44,661 bases of DNA from Gammaproteobacteria bacterium (GCA_026984775.1 JALSRM010000010.1:1-44661); one strand, 5' to 3'; positions 25,188-35,876 are shown, numbered from the stretch's first letter. Made by a program: numbers and translations. Notes: generated from the sequence alone by a model not told the origin.

Positions 25188-26765
25188 TTAGAGTAGATGA
25201 TGGTTTGAGGTTTCTGTCTTCTCGAAGTGGTAGCGTCCGGTATGCAGGGAACTGGGCCCCAGACGTGCAAACTTGACCATCAGGTACACTTCGATAATGA
25301 GCAAGAAGGTATAGAAGACGATGAACGCCACCAGGCTGTTGACTACATCGCTGTAGTCCAGACTGGAAACTGCGGTTGCCGTTGGCAGGATTTCCCCGAC
25401 TGCCCAGGGTTGCCGGCCATATTCGGCGACGAACCAGCCACTCTCGATGGCAATCCAGGGCAGAGGCAGACTCAGGAAGCAGAGCCACAACAGCCATCGT
25501 TTGCTGAAGGCAGTACGTTTGGCAGTGTAATAGAAAGCCAGTAAGAAGACGATCAACATAGCGACACCGGCAGCCACCATGATGCGGAAAGTGAAAAACA
25601 AGGGTGCCACATGGGGGATACTGTTTTTGGCAGCTTGTTTGATCTGGTCTTCCGTCGCATTGAGTACATTGGGTGCATATTGCTGCAACAACAGGGCATA
25701 GCCAAAATCCTTGCTGAGCGTCTCCTTGAAATGGGATTTCTCCTCGTCGGTTGCCTCACCATCACGGATTTTTTCAAAGACTTTATAGGCGATAATCCCC
25801 TTACGGATCTTTTCTTCATGTTCCCGGATGATGTCTTTCAGACCTACGACCTCTTCCGAAACAGAGCGAGTGGCGATCAAACCGAGCAGGTAGGGTATCT
25901 TGATCGCATTGTGGGTTGTTTGTTCCTCTTGATCCGGAAAACCAAATACAGTGAATGCTGCGGGAGGTTCTTCGGTTTCCCACTCCGCTTCAATTGCGGC
26001 AAGTTTGTATTTTTGCAGCTCACCAGTTTCATAACCGCTCTCATCTCCGAGGAGGATGACAGATAAAATCCCCGCAGTACCGAAACCCGCGGCCACGGCA
26101 AAGGAACGCTTGGCAAAACCGATGTCCCGTCCTCTGAGCAAATACCAGGCACTGATGCTGAGTACAAACATGGAACCGGCAACATAACCCGCGGCCACGG
26201 TATGGATGAATTTCACCTGAGCCACGGGATTGAACAGGATCTCGGCGAAACTAGTCATTTCCATGCGCATGGTCTCTACATTGAGGTCGGCCCCGACCGG
26301 ATTCTGCATCCAGCCGTTGGCGATCAGTATCCAGAGAGCGGAGAGGTTGGTGCCGATTGCCATCAGCCAGGTCACGATCAGGTGCTGGACCTTGCTCATG
26401 CGCTCCCAGCCGAAAAAGAACATGCCGACGAACGTGGATTCCAGGAAGAAGGCCATCAGCCCCTCAATCGCCAGTGGTGCACCGAAGATATCACCTACGT
26501 AGTGGGAGTAGTAAGACCAGTTGGTACCGAAGGAAAACTCCATGGTCAGACCGGTGGCCACGCCGAGAGCGAAGTTGATGCCAAAGAGTTTACCCCAGAA
26601 CTTGACCATATCCTTATAGACCTGTTTGCCCGTCATGACATAGACTGACTCCATGATTGCGAGCAGAAAGGTCAGGCCCAATGTCAGAGGCACGAACAGA
26701 AAATGGTACAAGGCAACGACTGCGAACTGTAAGCGCGATATATCAACGACTTCTTCAGGTATCAT
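25188..26765 (-). CDS. cydA: Cytochrome bd ubiquinol oxidase subunit I
   Basis: Catalytic subunit that oxidises ubiquinol and reduces O2 to water at haems b558, b595 and d. The 525 residues match the long-Q-loop (E. coli-like) type. ISRLQFAVVALYHFLFVPLT carries the conserved N-terminal His region, GVATGLTMEFSFGTNWSYYS is typical of the family, and QPWAVGEILPTATAVS follows the last haem ligands. First gene of the minus-strand cyd operon. It diverges from argE across 81 bp. No FNR or ArcA box is obvious there, although cyd operons are usually oxygen-controlled. Confidence 0.96.
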   Translation of the reverse strand: MIPEEVVDISRLQFAVVALYHFLFVPLTLGLTFLLAIMESVYVMTGKQVYKDMVKFWGKLFGINFALGVATGLTMEFSFGTNWSYYSHYVGDIFGAPLAIEGLMAFFLESTFVGMFFFGWERMSKVQHLIVTWLMAIGTNLSALWILIANGWMQNPVGADLNVETMRMEMTSFAEILFNPVAQVKFIHTVAAGYVAGSMFVLSISAWYLLRGRDIGFAKRSFAVAAGFGTAGILSVILLGDESGYETGELQKYKLAAIEAEWETEEPPAAFTVFGFPDQEEQTTHNAIKIPYLLGLIATRSVSEEVVGLKDIIREHEEKIRKGIIAYKVFEKIRDGEATDEEKSHFKETLSKDFGYALLLQQYAPNVLNATEDQIKQAAKNSIPHVAPLFFTFRIMVAAGVAMLIVFLLAFYYTAKRTAFSKRWLLWLCFLSLPLPWIAIESGWFVAEYGRQPWAVGEILPTATAVSSLDYSDVVNSLVAFIVFYTFLLIIEVYLMVKFARLGPSSLHTGRYHFEKTETSNHHLL

Positions 26766-26846
26766 GTGAGCTTTCCCCGAGTGATTATTCTCACGTTATT
26801 GTATAACTACCCAGAGGAATCGGCTATAACCCGATAGGAAGATAAA

Positions 26847-28028
26847 ATGAGCCCAGTGAGCAAAAAGACTCGTTTGCCCCCTTTTGAAGCGATCTTCGCC
26901 CGGTTAATCGCAGCGCCGTCGGTGAGCAGTGTTAATGCTGAATTCGATATGGGGAATCGAGGGGTCATCGATCTGCTGGCGGAATGGATGACCGATCTCG
27001 GATTTGCGATTGAGCTGCAGGAGGTGAGTAGTGGACCCGCCAAATACAATCTCATCGCGCGATTGGGAACAGGGGAAGACGGTCTGATCCTGGCCGGACA
27101 CACGGATACGGTACCTTTCGATGAAAGTCTCTGGAACAGCGATCCATTCACATTGACCAGGAAGGGAGATCGTTTTTATGGACTTGGCACCTCCGACATG
27201 AAGGGCTTTTTCCCTTTGATCCTGGAAGCACTACGTGGACTCGATCTGGGAAAACTCACCAAACCTTTGATCATTCTTGCCACCGCCGATGAGGAGAGCA
27301 CCATGAACGGTGCACGTACCTTGGTAAGAAAAAATAAGCTGAAAGCCCGGTATGCAATCATTGGTGAACCTACGGGATTACAACCTATCCGTATGCACAA
27401 AGGCGTCATGATGGAGTCGATCATCGTGCATGGACAATCAGGCCATTCGAGCAACCCCGCCTATGGACGTAATGCCTTGGAGGGCATGCACAGAGTGATC
27501 GGCGAATTGTTGAAGTGGAGGCGTGACTTACAGGAAAAGAATCGCGAACCACTATTCGACGTCGAGGTCCCCACTATGAACCTGGGGCATATTCACGGTG
27601 GTGACAATCCCAACCGGATCTGTGGAGAGTGCGAGCTCCAGATCGACCTGCGTGTACTCCCAGGGATGGATGTGGCTATTCTCAGGGATTCACTAAATCA
27701 AAGAGTTGCTAACGTTCTTGCAGATTCTGGGTTAACATATGAGATACGTTCACTGACGCAACCTGTACCTCCATTATGCACAGCACCTGGTTCAGCGATA
27801 GTCAAAGTAGCCGAACGGCTGAGCCGCAGACAAGCGGGAAGTGTCGCATTTGCGACAGAGGGTCCCTTTCTGGATCAGCTTGGAATCGAGACCGTGATCA
27901 TGGGGGCCGGTGATATCGCACAGGCCCATCAGCCTGATGAATACGTTGCCCTGGAACGTGTGCAGCCGATGATCGCTCTATTGAAAAACATGATAATCGA
28001 GTTTTGTACTGACGATGGAAAGCACTGA
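26847..28028 (+). CDS. argE: Acetylornithine deacetylase
   Basis: M20-family zinc hydrolase releasing ornithine from N-acetylornithine in linear arginine biosynthesis. The 393 residues include LAGHTDTVPFD (His-x-Asp metal ligands), the bridging-Asp region GTSDMKGFF, catalytic and ligand ADEES, and the GHSSNPAYG dimerisation domain. AGGAAG lies before the ATG. It overlaps argA by 14 bp, so both activities that distinguish the linear pathway are encoded together. Confidence 0.92.
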   Translation: MSPVSKKTRLPPFEAIFARLIAAPSVSSVNAEFDMGNRGVIDLLAEWMTDLGFAIELQEVSSGPAKYNLIARLGTGEDGLILAGHTDTVPFDESLWNSDPFTLTRKGDRFYGLGTSDMKGFFPLILEALRGLDLGKLTKPLIILATADEESTMNGARTLVRKNKLKARYAIIGEPTGLQPIRMHKGVMMESIIVHGQSGHSSNPAYGRNALEGMHRVIGELLKWRRDLQEKNREPLFDVEVPTMNLGHIHGGDNPNRICGECELQIDLRVLPGMDVAILRDSLNQRVANVLADSGLTYEIRSLTQPVPPLCTAPGSAIVKVAERLSRRQAGSVAFATEGPFLDQLGIETVIMGAGDIAQAHQPDEYVALERVQPMIALLKNMIIEFCTDDGKH

Positions 28029-29316
28029 TTTACAGTTTGTCGACTGGTTTCGCTCCGCCTCTCCCTACATCCATACCCATCGGGGGAGCACAGTCGTGGT
28101 CTATTTTGGTGGCGAAGCGATAGGAGCTGAAGGTTTTCCCAGTCTGATCCACGACCTGGCCTTGCTTTCCAGTCTGGGAATGCGCCTGGTTGTCATCCAT
28201 GGCGCTCGCCCCCAGATCGATGAGCGGCTTGAGATAAGGCGCGTAACACCTAGATATGAAAAGGGATTGCGAATCACAGACGAAGCCGCATTGGGTTGTG
28301 TGAAAGAGGCCGCGGGCGCCATTCGCGTCGAGATCGAGGCCCTTTTTTCTACAGGCATCGTCAATTCGCCCATGGCCGGTGCCCATATCCGGATTGCGTC
28401 TGGAAATTTCGTCACTGCCCGTCCCTTGGGTGTCCGTGAGGGTATCGATTTTTGTCATACGGGTGAAGTCAGGCGGATCGATAAAGGGGCGATCAAGCAG
28501 CATCTGGACCATGGTGAGATCGTTCTCATATCACCGGTGGGTTATTCACCGACGGGCGAGGTTTTCAACCTCAGTGCGCTGGACGTGGCCTCATCGGTGG
28601 CGGTGGCGTTGACAGCGGACAAGCTTGTCTTGCTGACTGAAGGCAACAAAGGGATAAATGAAGAAGGCCGCTTGCTACGCCAGATGACCCAGCTGGAAGT
28701 GGAAAACCGGTTGCAGGATGATGATGCCATCTCAGAATTGTTGTGTGCCTTGACCGCCAGTCGCCACGGTGTCAAACGCGTGCATCTTATTGATCGGAAT
28801 ATTTCGGGTGGTTTGCTGCTGGAGCTGTTTACCCGCGACGGCGTGGGTACTCTGATCAGTGCGGTGCCCTTCGATGAATTGCACAAGGCGACAGTGGACG
28901 ACATTGGCGGGATCCTGGAATTGATCACACCTTTGGAAGAGGCTGGTGTGTTGGTTCGGCGTTCGAGGGAAAAACTGGAGATCGAGATCGATCACTTCAT
29001 GGTTATGGAGCGCGATCATACAATCATTGCCTGTGGTGCGCTCTATCCCTACCCGGAAGACGATCTGGCCGAGATCGCCTGTCTTGCAGTCCATCCAGAC
29101 TATCTGAATGCGGGCAGGGCAGCGTTGTTGCTGGAAGAACTGGAAAAGGAGGCAAAGCATCTGGGTATACACCGATTATTCGTACTGACGACGCAAACTG
29201 CTCACTGGTTTCTTGAGCATGGTTTTACCGAAGGGACGATCAAAGATCTGCCTATGGAGAAGAAACTACTCTATAACATGCAACGGAACTCCAAGGTTTT
29301 TTTCAAGAGTATATAA
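28015..29316 (+). CDS. argA: Amino-acid N-acetyltransferase (N-acetylglutamate synthase)
   Basis: First step of arginine synthesis: acetyl-CoA plus glutamate gives N-acetylglutamate. The 433 residues combine an amino-acid-kinase-like regulatory domain (about 20-285; LVVIHGARPQID is its start), where arginine feedback normally binds, with a C-terminal GNAT acetyltransferase domain. The CoA-binding loop is seen in AVHPDYLNAGRAALLLEELE. The gene overlaps the end of argE by 14 bp; its SD is weak, consistent with coupling. Confidence 0.93.
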   Translation: MESTDLQFVDWFRSASPYIHTHRGSTVVVYFGGEAIGAEGFPSLIHDLALLSSLGMRLVVIHGARPQIDERLEIRRVTPRYEKGLRITDEAALGCVKEAAGAIRVEIEALFSTGIVNSPMAGAHIRIASGNFVTARPLGVREGIDFCHTGEVRRIDKGAIKQHLDHGEIVLISPVGYSPTGEVFNLSALDVASSVAVALTADKLVLLTEGNKGINEEGRLLRQMTQLEVENRLQDDDAISELLCALTASRHGVKRVHLIDRNISGGLLLELFTRDGVGTLISAVPFDELHKATVDDIGGILELITPLEEAGVLVRRSREKLEIEIDHFMVMERDHTIIACGALYPYPEDDLAEIACLAVHPDYLNAGRAALLLEELEKEAKHLGIHRLFVLTTQTAHWFLEHGFTEGTIKDLPMEKKLLYNMQRNSKVFFKSI

Positions 29317-29341
29317 AAACGGTGATTACAGGAAGAAAAAG

Positions 29342-30292
29342 ATGATCAGTGCATTGCGAACCAATCGGGGAAGACTGGAGCCAATCGATCTCAAACACGA
29401 TCCTGATGCGCTAGGACAGGCTATCTGGATTGATCTGATCGAGCCTACGGATGAGGAGCGGTCACTCGTAAGCACGATTTTTTCGCACCCTTTACCCGAA
29501 ACCAGTGATGTGGAAGAAATCGAGGCAAGCTCGAATTATTTTGTTTTTGAGGATGGTTTCCAGGTTAATTGCCTGTTCCTGCATCGTTCAGGAGAAAATC
29601 TCAAGAATTCGACAGTCGCTATGTTGCTCGACGAAAAACGGCTGGTGACACTGAGTGCCCGGGAAATTCCGATCATGCGATTGCTGCGTATGCGTTTGCA
29701 GAGACGAACCGACATTATCGATGATCCTGTAGCCCTGGTCATGGAATTGCATGAGATCAAGGTGGACGAATTGGCGGATATTCTGGAAGAGACGCACAGG
29801 TCAATTGAGTCAATTAGTCGTCAAGTGCTGGACCGTAATAATGAAGCAGAATTGGTGAACGCACTCGATGGACTGGCAAGAACTGAGGATATCAATGCCA
29901 AAGTCAGGCTGTGTTTGATGGATGGTCAGCGTGATCTGGGGTTTCTTCTGCGACATGCTCATCTTTCTCCTGAGTATGCAGAGCGTGTCCGCCTGATGCT
30001 TGGTGATATCGAAACACTATTGCCCCATAATACCTTTCTGTCTGAGAAAGTGGACTTTTTGCTCAATGCCGCACTTGGCTTTATCAACTTACAGCAGAAC
30101 AATATCATCAAGATATTCTCTATTGCCGCAGTGGTTTTTCTGCCGCCGACACTGGTTGCGAGCATCTATGGAATGAATTTCAGGTTCATGCCGGAACTCA
30201 CATGGCACTGGGGCTACCCATTGGCCCTAGTGCTTATGGTATTGTCCGGCATTGCTCCCTACCTCTATTTCAAGCGCAAAGGCTGGCTCTGA
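29342..30292 (+). CDS. corA: CorA-family magnesium (divalent cation) transporter
   Basis: Pentameric inner-membrane channel for Mg2+, possibly Co2+ or Ni2+. From the ATG at 29342 (AGGAAG upstream) it is 316 residues, the usual E. coli CorA size. An earlier frame start at 29213 would run deep into argA and is rejected. A long soluble N-terminal domain ends in two helices. The signature YGMNF (GMN at residues 277-279) sits between them and the tail FKRKGWL matches the basic C-terminus of the family. It lies 25 bp downstream of argA, with no obvious functional link. Confidence 0.94.
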   Translation: MISALRTNRGRLEPIDLKHDPDALGQAIWIDLIEPTDEERSLVSTIFSHPLPETSDVEEIEASSNYFVFEDGFQVNCLFLHRSGENLKNSTVAMLLDEKRLVTLSAREIPIMRLLRMRLQRRTDIIDDPVALVMELHEIKVDELADILEETHRSIESISRQVLDRNNEAELVNALDGLARTEDINAKVRLCLMDGQRDLGFLLRHAHLSPEYAERVRLMLGDIETLLPHNTFLSEKVDFLLNAALGFINLQQNNIIKIFSIAAVVFLPPTLVASIYGMNFRFMPELTWHWGYPLALVLMVLSGIAPYLYFKRKGWL

Positions 30293-30352
30293 CAGAAAAC
30301 ACTTACTCTGTAAAAAGGTCCTACCGAACCATTGGCCATGAGATGATGGGAA

Positions 30353-32629
30353 TCAAGCCTTTTCGGCCTCTGTTACATCGATATTGATGATCAATTCATC
30401 ATCTTTTGTAGTGATGAACACATGCCCCCCATGTTCCAGCTTGCCGAACAAGAGCTCTTCGGCCAGTGGGCGACGAATTTTATCCTGGATGAGTCGTCCC
30501 ATGGGCCGCGCACCCATGAGCTGATCATGGCCATGTACGGCCAACCACTGTCGTGCACTGTCATCCACCTCAATGGTGACATTCTTGCTGTCGAGCTGGG
30601 TTTCCAGATCGATCAGGAACTTGTCGACCACATGGATGATCGTTGCCGGATCCAGTGGGTTGAAGTGAACGATGGAATCCAGACGATTACGGAACTCTGG
30701 AGTAAAGATCCGTTTGATATCTTCCATTGCGTCCATCGATTCGACTTGATTGGTGAATCCGATAGATGTGCGGTTGAGTTTGTCCGCGCCTGCATTCGTA
30801 GTCATGATCAGAATGACATTTCTAAAGTCAGTTTCACGTCCATTAGTGTCAGTCAGTCGCCCATGGTCCATGACCTGTAGCAGTAGATTGAAAACATCAG
30901 GATGTGCCTTTTCAATCTCATCCAACAGCAGAACCGCATGTGGTTGCTTGTTGATTGCTTCAGTAAGAAGTCCACCCTGATCAAATCCGACATAACCTGG
31001 GGGTGCACCGATTAACCGTGATACAGTATGTCGCTCCATGTATTCGGACATGTCAAAACGCACCAGATCGATGCCCATGATCTGAGCCAACTGTTTGCTG
31101 ACTTCGGTTTTACCAACCCCCGTCGGACCAGCGAACAGAAAGGAGCCGATAGGTTTGTCTTCTCGGCCTAGCCCCGAACGCGACATCTTAATTGCCGATG
31201 AAAGGGTTTCAATTGCCTCATCCTGACCAAAGACCACCATCTTCAGATTACGTTCAAGGTTCTTCAGGGTATCCTTATCAGAGGTGGAAACAGTCTTCGA
31301 TGGGATACGGGCAATTTTGGCGATCATATCCTCTATGTCCTGTACATCAATAACCTTTTTGCGCTCCTCTTCTGGCAGCAGTCGTTGGCTGGCGCCGGCT
31401 TCATCAATGATATCGATGGCCTTGTCGGGCAGATGCCGATCATTGATATAGCGTTCAGTCAGCTCTGCCGATGCCTTGAGTGCCTGATCGGTGTATTTGA
31501 CATTATGGTGCTCTTCGAAGCGTGATTTCAGTCCCTTGAGAATTTCATAGGTCTCCTCGACAGAAGGTTCGATCACGTCGATTTTCTGAAAGCGGCGTGC
31601 CAGTGCCCGATCCTTTTCGAAGATTCCACGGTATTCCTGGTAGGTTGTGGATCCGATGCATTTCATTTCACCGGAAGCGAGCATCGGCTTGATCAGGTTC
31701 GAGGCATCCATGACACCACCGGATGCAGCACCAGCACCGATGATCGTATGGATCTCGTCGATGAAGAGCACTGCTCCAGGCGTTTTTTTGAGATGGGCAA
31801 GTACACTCTTCAGGCGTTTCTCGAAATCACCCCGATATTTGGTTCCTGCAAGTAGTGCGCCTAGATCCAGCGAAAAGATCACACTTTCCTCAAGTACTTC
31901 CGGCACCTGCCCATCAACAATTTTCTTGGCCAGACCTTCGGCAATGGCGGTCTTGCCCACACCCGCCTCACCTACGAGCAGAGGATTGTTCTTGCGCCGA
32001 CGGCAGAGAATCTGGATGGTTCTTTCGATCTCGTGATCACGACCGATCAGAGGGTCAATTTTACCCTCCAATGCCATTTCGTTGAGATTGGTCGTGTAGT
32101 TGGCCAACGGACTGTCACTCTGATCAGTCTGTGTCTGCGCCTGATCAGATGAGGATGAAAATGAGTCGATGCTGCGATCCTCTGATGTCCCACCCGGGCT
32201 TTTGGTGATACCGTGAGAAATATAGTTGACTACATCAAGCCGGGTGATGTTCTGTTTATTGAGCAGATAAACAGCTCTAGACTCACGTTCGCCAAAGATT
32301 GCAATCAATACATTGGCACCCGAGACCTCTTTCTTCCCGGAAGACTGAACATGAAAGACTGCACGTTGGAGCACACGTTGAAAACCCAGAGTGGGCTGGG
32401 TATCGCGATCATCATTTTCCGGCAGAAGGACAGCATTTTCCTTGACCAGAACTTCCAGATCTTTACGCAGCTCATCGAGCTTGGCACCGCAGGCACGGAG
32501 GACTCTGGATGCAGATGGATTATCGAGAAGGGCGAGTAACAGATGCTCAACGGTCATGAATTCATGCCGTTGTTCCCGCGCTTCCTTGAAAGCGAGATTA
32601 AGCGTGGTTTCTAATTCTTTGTTTAACAC
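30353..32629 (-). CDS. clpA: ATP-dependent Clp protease ATP-binding subunit ClpA
   Basis: AAA+ unfoldase that feeds substrates to ClpP. The 758 residues comprise an N-domain (1-145, the ClpS docking site), the first AAA module with Walker A GEAGVGKT at 220-227, and the second AAA module with GPTGVGKTE near 500 and the IGF-type loop IGFTNQ that contacts ClpP. The start is GTG at 32629, with GGAG seven bases upstream. It is 106 bp downstream of clpS on the same strand. No clpP in this window. Confidence 0.96.
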   Translation of the reverse strand: MLNKELETTLNLAFKEAREQRHEFMTVEHLLLALLDNPSASRVLRACGAKLDELRKDLEVLVKENAVLLPENDDRDTQPTLGFQRVLQRAVFHVQSSGKKEVSGANVLIAIFGERESRAVYLLNKQNITRLDVVNYISHGITKSPGGTSEDRSIDSFSSSSDQAQTQTDQSDSPLANYTTNLNEMALEGKIDPLIGRDHEIERTIQILCRRRKNNPLLVGEAGVGKTAIAEGLAKKIVDGQVPEVLEESVIFSLDLGALLAGTKYRGDFEKRLKSVLAHLKKTPGAVLFIDEIHTIIGAGAASGGVMDASNLIKPMLASGEMKCIGSTTYQEYRGIFEKDRALARRFQKIDVIEPSVEETYEILKGLKSRFEEHHNVKYTDQALKASAELTERYINDRHLPDKAIDIIDEAGASQRLLPEEERKKVIDVQDIEDMIAKIARIPSKTVSTSDKDTLKNLERNLKMVVFGQDEAIETLSSAIKMSRSGLGREDKPIGSFLFAGPTGVGKTEVSKQLAQIMGIDLVRFDMSEYMERHTVSRLIGAPPGYVGFDQGGLLTEAINKQPHAVLLLDEIEKAHPDVFNLLLQVMDHGRLTDTNGRETDFRNVILIMTTNAGADKLNRTSIGFTNQVESMDAMEDIKRIFTPEFRNRLDSIVHFNPLDPATIIHVVDKFLIDLETQLDSKNVTIEVDDSARQWLAVHGHDQLMGARPMGRLIQDKIRRPLAEELLFGKLEHGGHVFITTKDDELIINIDVTEAEKA

Positions 32630-32735
32630 AAGACGACTCCATTTGTAGTACGACCAGATACTCCCTCTCCCTGAAAGTAACGGCCTGTACGGTAGTTTCC
32701 TTTACCTGCTATCTTCCCAATAACTGTGAAAGGAT

Positions 32736-33056
32736 TCAAGCTTTTTCCAGTGTACACAATAAAGGGTGCTGATGCTCACGTGAATATTGGTTGACTTGGT
32801 CAACTTTTGTTTCGGCGATCTCGTAGGTAAAGGTTCCACATACGCCTTTTCCCTTGGTATGGACCTCTAACATGATCTGTGTCGCAGAGTGACGATCCTT
32901 ACCGAAAAAGCGTTCCAGTACCTGTACCACAAAATCCATCGGGGTATAATCATCGTTCAGCAGGACGACCTTGTATTGAGGGGGTTCCTTGACCTCAGGC
33001 TCTGCTTCCTGGAGTTCAAGTCCTGTATTGGCATCGTATTCAAAATCACCCGGCAT
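32736..33056 (-). CDS. clpS: ClpS, N-end-rule adaptor of ClpAP
   Basis: A 106-residue adaptor that binds proteins with destabilising N-terminal residues and hands them to ClpA. The core motif [20 protein letters not shown] holds the substrate-pocket Asn-Asp and Met-Asp-Phe-Val. The flexible acidic N-terminal extension and C-terminal half ([20 protein letters not shown]) are typical. Immediately upstream of clpA, the standard arrangement. Confidence 0.96.
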   Translation of the reverse strand: MPGDFEYDANTGLELQEAEPEVKEPPQYKVVLLNDDYTPMDFVVQVLERFFGKDRHSATQIMLEVHTKGKGVCGTFTYEIAETKVDQVNQYSREHQHPLLCTLEKA

Positions 33057-33115
33057 GGTCAGTCAAAATAAGCCTTGATATCAGATAGAACAACGTTGAT
33101 ATTATAACTTATAAT

Positions 33116-33335
33116 TTGACATATGGTGCAGCGCCGCGTACAGTCTAGCGCCCGAATATCAGGCGGCCGGAGACAGGTATCTGTATTTGGCTATTGGAAA
33201 TGTTATTTGATTGTCAGGAAATGGATAATCCTGTCATCAGGCTATCCAGTTGTGCTGACATAATATTATTAAAGACCGGTTCAGACACGGATAGTTCAAC
33301 TGTTTTTTTATTTCGTATGTAGAGGAAAGAAACTT
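33116..33335 (+). promoter_or_regulatory. Leader region of isocitrate lyase with candidate promoter and hairpin
   Basis: The 279-bp gap between clpS (-) and aceA (+) has TTGACA (33116-33121), a 17-bp spacer and TACAGT (33139-33144). That would give a leader of about 185 nt. Within it, 33223-33247 can fold as GGATA/TATCC plus CCTG/CAGG around a TCAT loop, with an internal mismatch. This could be an operator or an RNA hairpin. AGAGGA precedes the aceA ATG. All assignments here are by sequence pattern only. Confidence 0.35.
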
Positions 33336-34649
33336 ATGGCTTCAAAAGAAGAGCAAATAAAAGCGTTAGAAAAAGATTGGGCAGAAAATCCCCGGTGGGC
33401 TAATGTTACGCGTGGCTACTCAGCAGAAGACGTTGTCCGCCTTCGTGGCAGCGTGCAACCGGAACACACGCTGGCCAAACGCGGAGCTGAAAAACTTTGG
33501 GACCTGATCAATGGCAGCGCCAAGAAAGGTTATGTCAATGCCTTCGGTGCAGTGACAGCAGGTCAGGCCATGCAGCAGGCAAAAGCAGGCCTTGAGGCCG
33601 TCTATCTGTCAGGCTGGCAGGTAGCTGCGGATGCCAACACCTCAGAAACCATGTACCCTGACCAGTCGCTCTATGCTTATGACTCTGTACCGAGAATGGT
33701 TCGGCGTATCAATAACACACTGAAACGTGCTGACGAAATCCAGTGGAAGAACATTTGTGATGGCAATATGGATGAAAAAGATGCCATTGATTTCTTCCTG
33801 CCAATCGTCGCCGATGCAGAAGCTGGTTTTGGTGGTGTTCTGAATGCCTATGAACTGATGAAAAACATGATCATCAACGGCGCCGCAGGTGCTCACTATG
33901 AAGATCAGCTGGCAGCAGTCAAGAAATGTGGTCATATGGGCGGCAAGGTACTGGTTCCAACACAGGAAGCCGTACAGAAACTGATTGCTGCCCGCCTGGC
34001 AGCAGACGTTATGGGTGTCCCAACGATCGTTCTGGCTCGAACAGACGCTGAAGCAGCCAACCTGATCACGAGTGATCACGATGAAAACGACAAGCCTTTC
34101 CTTACTGGCGAGCGTACCAGTGAAGGGTTCTTCCGTGTCAAGAATGGTCTGGAACAGGCAATTAGCCGTGGTGTTGCCTACGCACCTTATGCTGATCTGG
34201 TCTGGTGTGAAACGGGTACACCAGACATCGGTTTTGCGCGTGAATTCGCACAGGCCGTACAGGAAGCCGTACCTGGACAATTGTTGGCCTATAATTGTTC
34301 TCCTTCTTTCAACTGGAAGAAGAACCTGAGCGAATCACAGATCGCAAGCTTCCAGGATGAGCTTTCTGATCTTGGTTACAAGTTCCAGTTCATCACACTG
34401 GCCGGTATCCATATCAACTGGTATCGTACCTTCGACTTCGCATACAACTATGCTCGTGGCGAAGGCATGAAGCACTATACTGAAATGGTTCAGGAGCCAG
34501 AATTTGCAGCACGTGAACGCGGCTATACCTTCGTTTCTCATCAGCAGGAAGTTGGTGCAGGCTACTTCGATGATGTCACCACAGTTATTCAGGGTGGCCA
34601 GTCATCTGTTCGTGCTTTGGAAGGTTCAACTGAAGAAGAACAGTTCTGA
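33336..34649 (+). CDS. aceA: Isocitrate lyase
   Basis: Splits isocitrate into glyoxylate and succinate, allowing growth on acetate or on C2 units released from PHA. The 437 residues match the bacterial ICL1 size. They include [32 protein letters not shown], the metal-site segment [10 protein letters not shown], the catalytic KKCGHMGG (Cys198) and the C-terminal [11 protein letters not shown] good SD precedes the ATG. Stands alone: no malate synthase or AceK adjoins it, so the second glyoxylate-cycle enzyme must be elsewhere. A strong terminator follows. Confidence 0.97.
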   Translation: MASKEEQIKALEKDWAENPRWANVTRGYSAEDVVRLRGSVQPEHTLAKRGAEKLWDLINGSAKKGYVNAFGAVTAGQAMQQAKAGLEAVYLSGWQVAADANTSETMYPDQSLYAYDSVPRMVRRINNTLKRADEIQWKNICDGNMDEKDAIDFFLPIVADAEAGFGGVLNAYELMKNMIINGAAGAHYEDQLAAVKKCGHMGGKVLVPTQEAVQKLIAARLAADVMGVPTIVLARTDAEAANLITSDHDENDKPFLTGERTSEGFFRVKNGLEQAISRGVAYAPYADLVWCETGTPDIGFAREFAQAVQEAVPGQLLAYNCSPSFNWKKNLSESQIASFQDELSDLGYKFQFITLAGIHINWYRTFDFAYNYARGEGMKHYTEMVQEPEFAARERGYTFVSHQQEVGAGYFDDVTTVIQGGQSSVRALEGSTEEEQF

Positions 34650-34671
34650 TTCAGAACCTCAAGCCAGTATG

Positions 34672-34699
34672 AAAACGGGGCTCATTGAGCCCCGTTTTT
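34672..34699. terminator. Intrinsic terminator between aceA and cobO
   Basis: AAAACGGGGCTC, loop ATT, GAGCCCCGTTTT plus one more T: a perfect 12-bp stem with A- and T-runs on both sides. It can end aceA on the + strand and cobO on the minus strand. Confidence 0.92.
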
Positions 34700-34717
34700 G
34701 ATTTCTCTGCAGTTTTT

Positions 34718-35308
34718 TTAGAGTTCGATACCCTTTTGTGCCCTTATCCCTTTCTCGAAGGCATGTTTGACGAGCTTGATCTCACTCACGGTATCGGCGA
34801 ACGCAATCAATCTTTCCGGTGCATCCCTGCCAGTGATGATCACATGCTGCTGTTCAGGTCGTGACTGCAAGTCTGCAAGAACCCGATCCAAATCGAGATA
34901 TTCCATATTGAGTACGATATTCAGCTCATCCAGTATGATTAGATCGAATTCAGGGTCATTCAGCATGGCATGAGCTATTGACCAGCCTTTTTCAGCGGTT
35001 GCGATATCGCGTTCCCGATCCTGGGTATTCCAGGTGTAGCCTTCTCCGGTGACGTGATATTTCACTTCATCGGGAAAGCGGCGAAAGAAACGCTCCTCAC
35101 CAGTACTCATTTTGCCCTTGATGAATTGCACCACGCCACAGTGCATTTTGTGCCCCAACGCCCGAGCCAACATGCCGAAGGCTGAACTGCTTTTCCCCTT
35201 GCCATCGCCAGTCAACACCAAGACCAGCCCTTTCTTCTGCCTGGCTGCACGGATACGGGCGTCGACAGCCTTTTTCTGTTCTTGCATACGCTTTTTGTGA
35301 TCGTCCAT
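34718..35308 (-). CDS. cobO: Corrinoid adenosyltransferase (CobO/BtuR type)
   Basis: Transfers the 5'-deoxyadenosyl group from ATP to cob(I)alamin or corrinoid precursors. The 196 residues carry the P-loop variant TGDGKGKSSSAFG near residue 34-46, VVQFIKGKMSTGE, and the LIILDELNIVLN segment of the CobA/CobO family. No SD precedes the ATG. TATAAT at 35315-35320 lies only six bases before it on the minus strand, so transcription might begin at or near the start codon. It diverges from cobU; the gap is 40 bp. Confidence 0.94.
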   Translation of the reverse strand: MDDHKKRMQEQKKAVDARIRAARQKKGLVLVLTGDGKGKSSSAFGMLARALGHKMHCGVVQFIKGKMSTGEERFFRRFPDEVKYHVTGEGYTWNTQDRERDIATAEKGWSIAHAMLNDPEFDLIILDELNIVLNMEYLDLDRVLADLQSRPEQQHVIITGRDAPERLIAFADTVSEIKLVKHAFEKGIRAQKGIEL

Positions 35309-35348
35309 AGCAAGTATTATATCGGGTTTATGTCAGGAGAATGTCAGT

Positions 35349-35876
35349 TTGAAACAATTTGTACTGGGTGGGGTGCGATCGGGCAAGAGCCGGCTGGCGC
35401 AGAGACTCGCCTTGGCATGCAAAAAGCCGGTGACCTACATCGCTACCGCCACTGCAGAAGACGAGGAAATGCAACGGCGAATCCAGTCTCATCAGCAGAA
35501 CCGCCCCAGCGAGTGGGTAGTGGTTGAGGAGCCCTATGCGCTGGGCCGGGTGATTCAGTCTCATGGAGATACTGGTAATTGTCTCCTTATCGATTGCCTG
35601 ACCTTGTGGCTGACGAATCTCTTGTGTGCAAACGATGAAGCACAATCAAGAACGGAAATCGATTGTTTTCTGCAACAGCTCGAAACTACAAAATGTGAGA
35701 TTATCATTGTCAGTAATGAAACAGGATTGGGTGTGATACCTCAGGGTGAGTTATCGAGAAGGTTTTGTGATGAAGCCGGCATTCTTCATCAGGCCGTAGC
35801 TGCGCTCTGTGATCGGGTAATAATGACGGTTGCCGGACTACCTTGTGTAATAAAAGGAGAAAAAATTGAGTCTTGA
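35349..35876 (+). CDS. cobU: Adenosylcobinamide kinase / adenosylcobinamide-phosphate guanylyltransferase
   Basis: Phosphorylates adenosylcobinamide and then attaches GMP in the late cobalamin (nucleotide-loop) pathway. The 175-residue protein has P-loop GGVRSGKS (7-14), YIATATAEDEEMQRRIQSH with the guanylylated His, and the LLIDCLTLWLTNLL core. The start is TTG, fixed by AGGAGA eight to nine bases upstream; the nearby ATG at 35341 is out of frame and stops after three codons. It overlaps cobT by 11 bp. Confidence 0.93.
   Translation: MKQFVLGGVRSGKSRLAQRLALACKKPVTYIATATAEDEEMQRRIQSHQQNRPSEWVVVEEPYALGRVIQSHGDTGNCLLIDCLTLWLTNLLCANDEAQSRTEIDCFLQQLETTKCEIIIVSNETGLGVIPQGELSRRFCDEAGILHQAVAALCDRVIMTVAGLPCVIKGEKIES

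Noticed and set aside
26766-26846. FNR or ArcA site upstream of cydA
   Set aside because: No TTGAT-N4-ATCAA-like match in the 81-bp cydA/argE gap; oxygen control of cyd is likely from knowledge but not visible here.
29213-29341. CorA start at 29213
   Set aside because: Runs about 100 bp into argA with non-homologous residues; 29342 has an SD and gives the normal length.
35309-35348. Cobalamin riboswitch upstream of the cob genes
   Set aside because: The divergent gap is only 40 bp, too short, and no B12-box-like sequence is seen.
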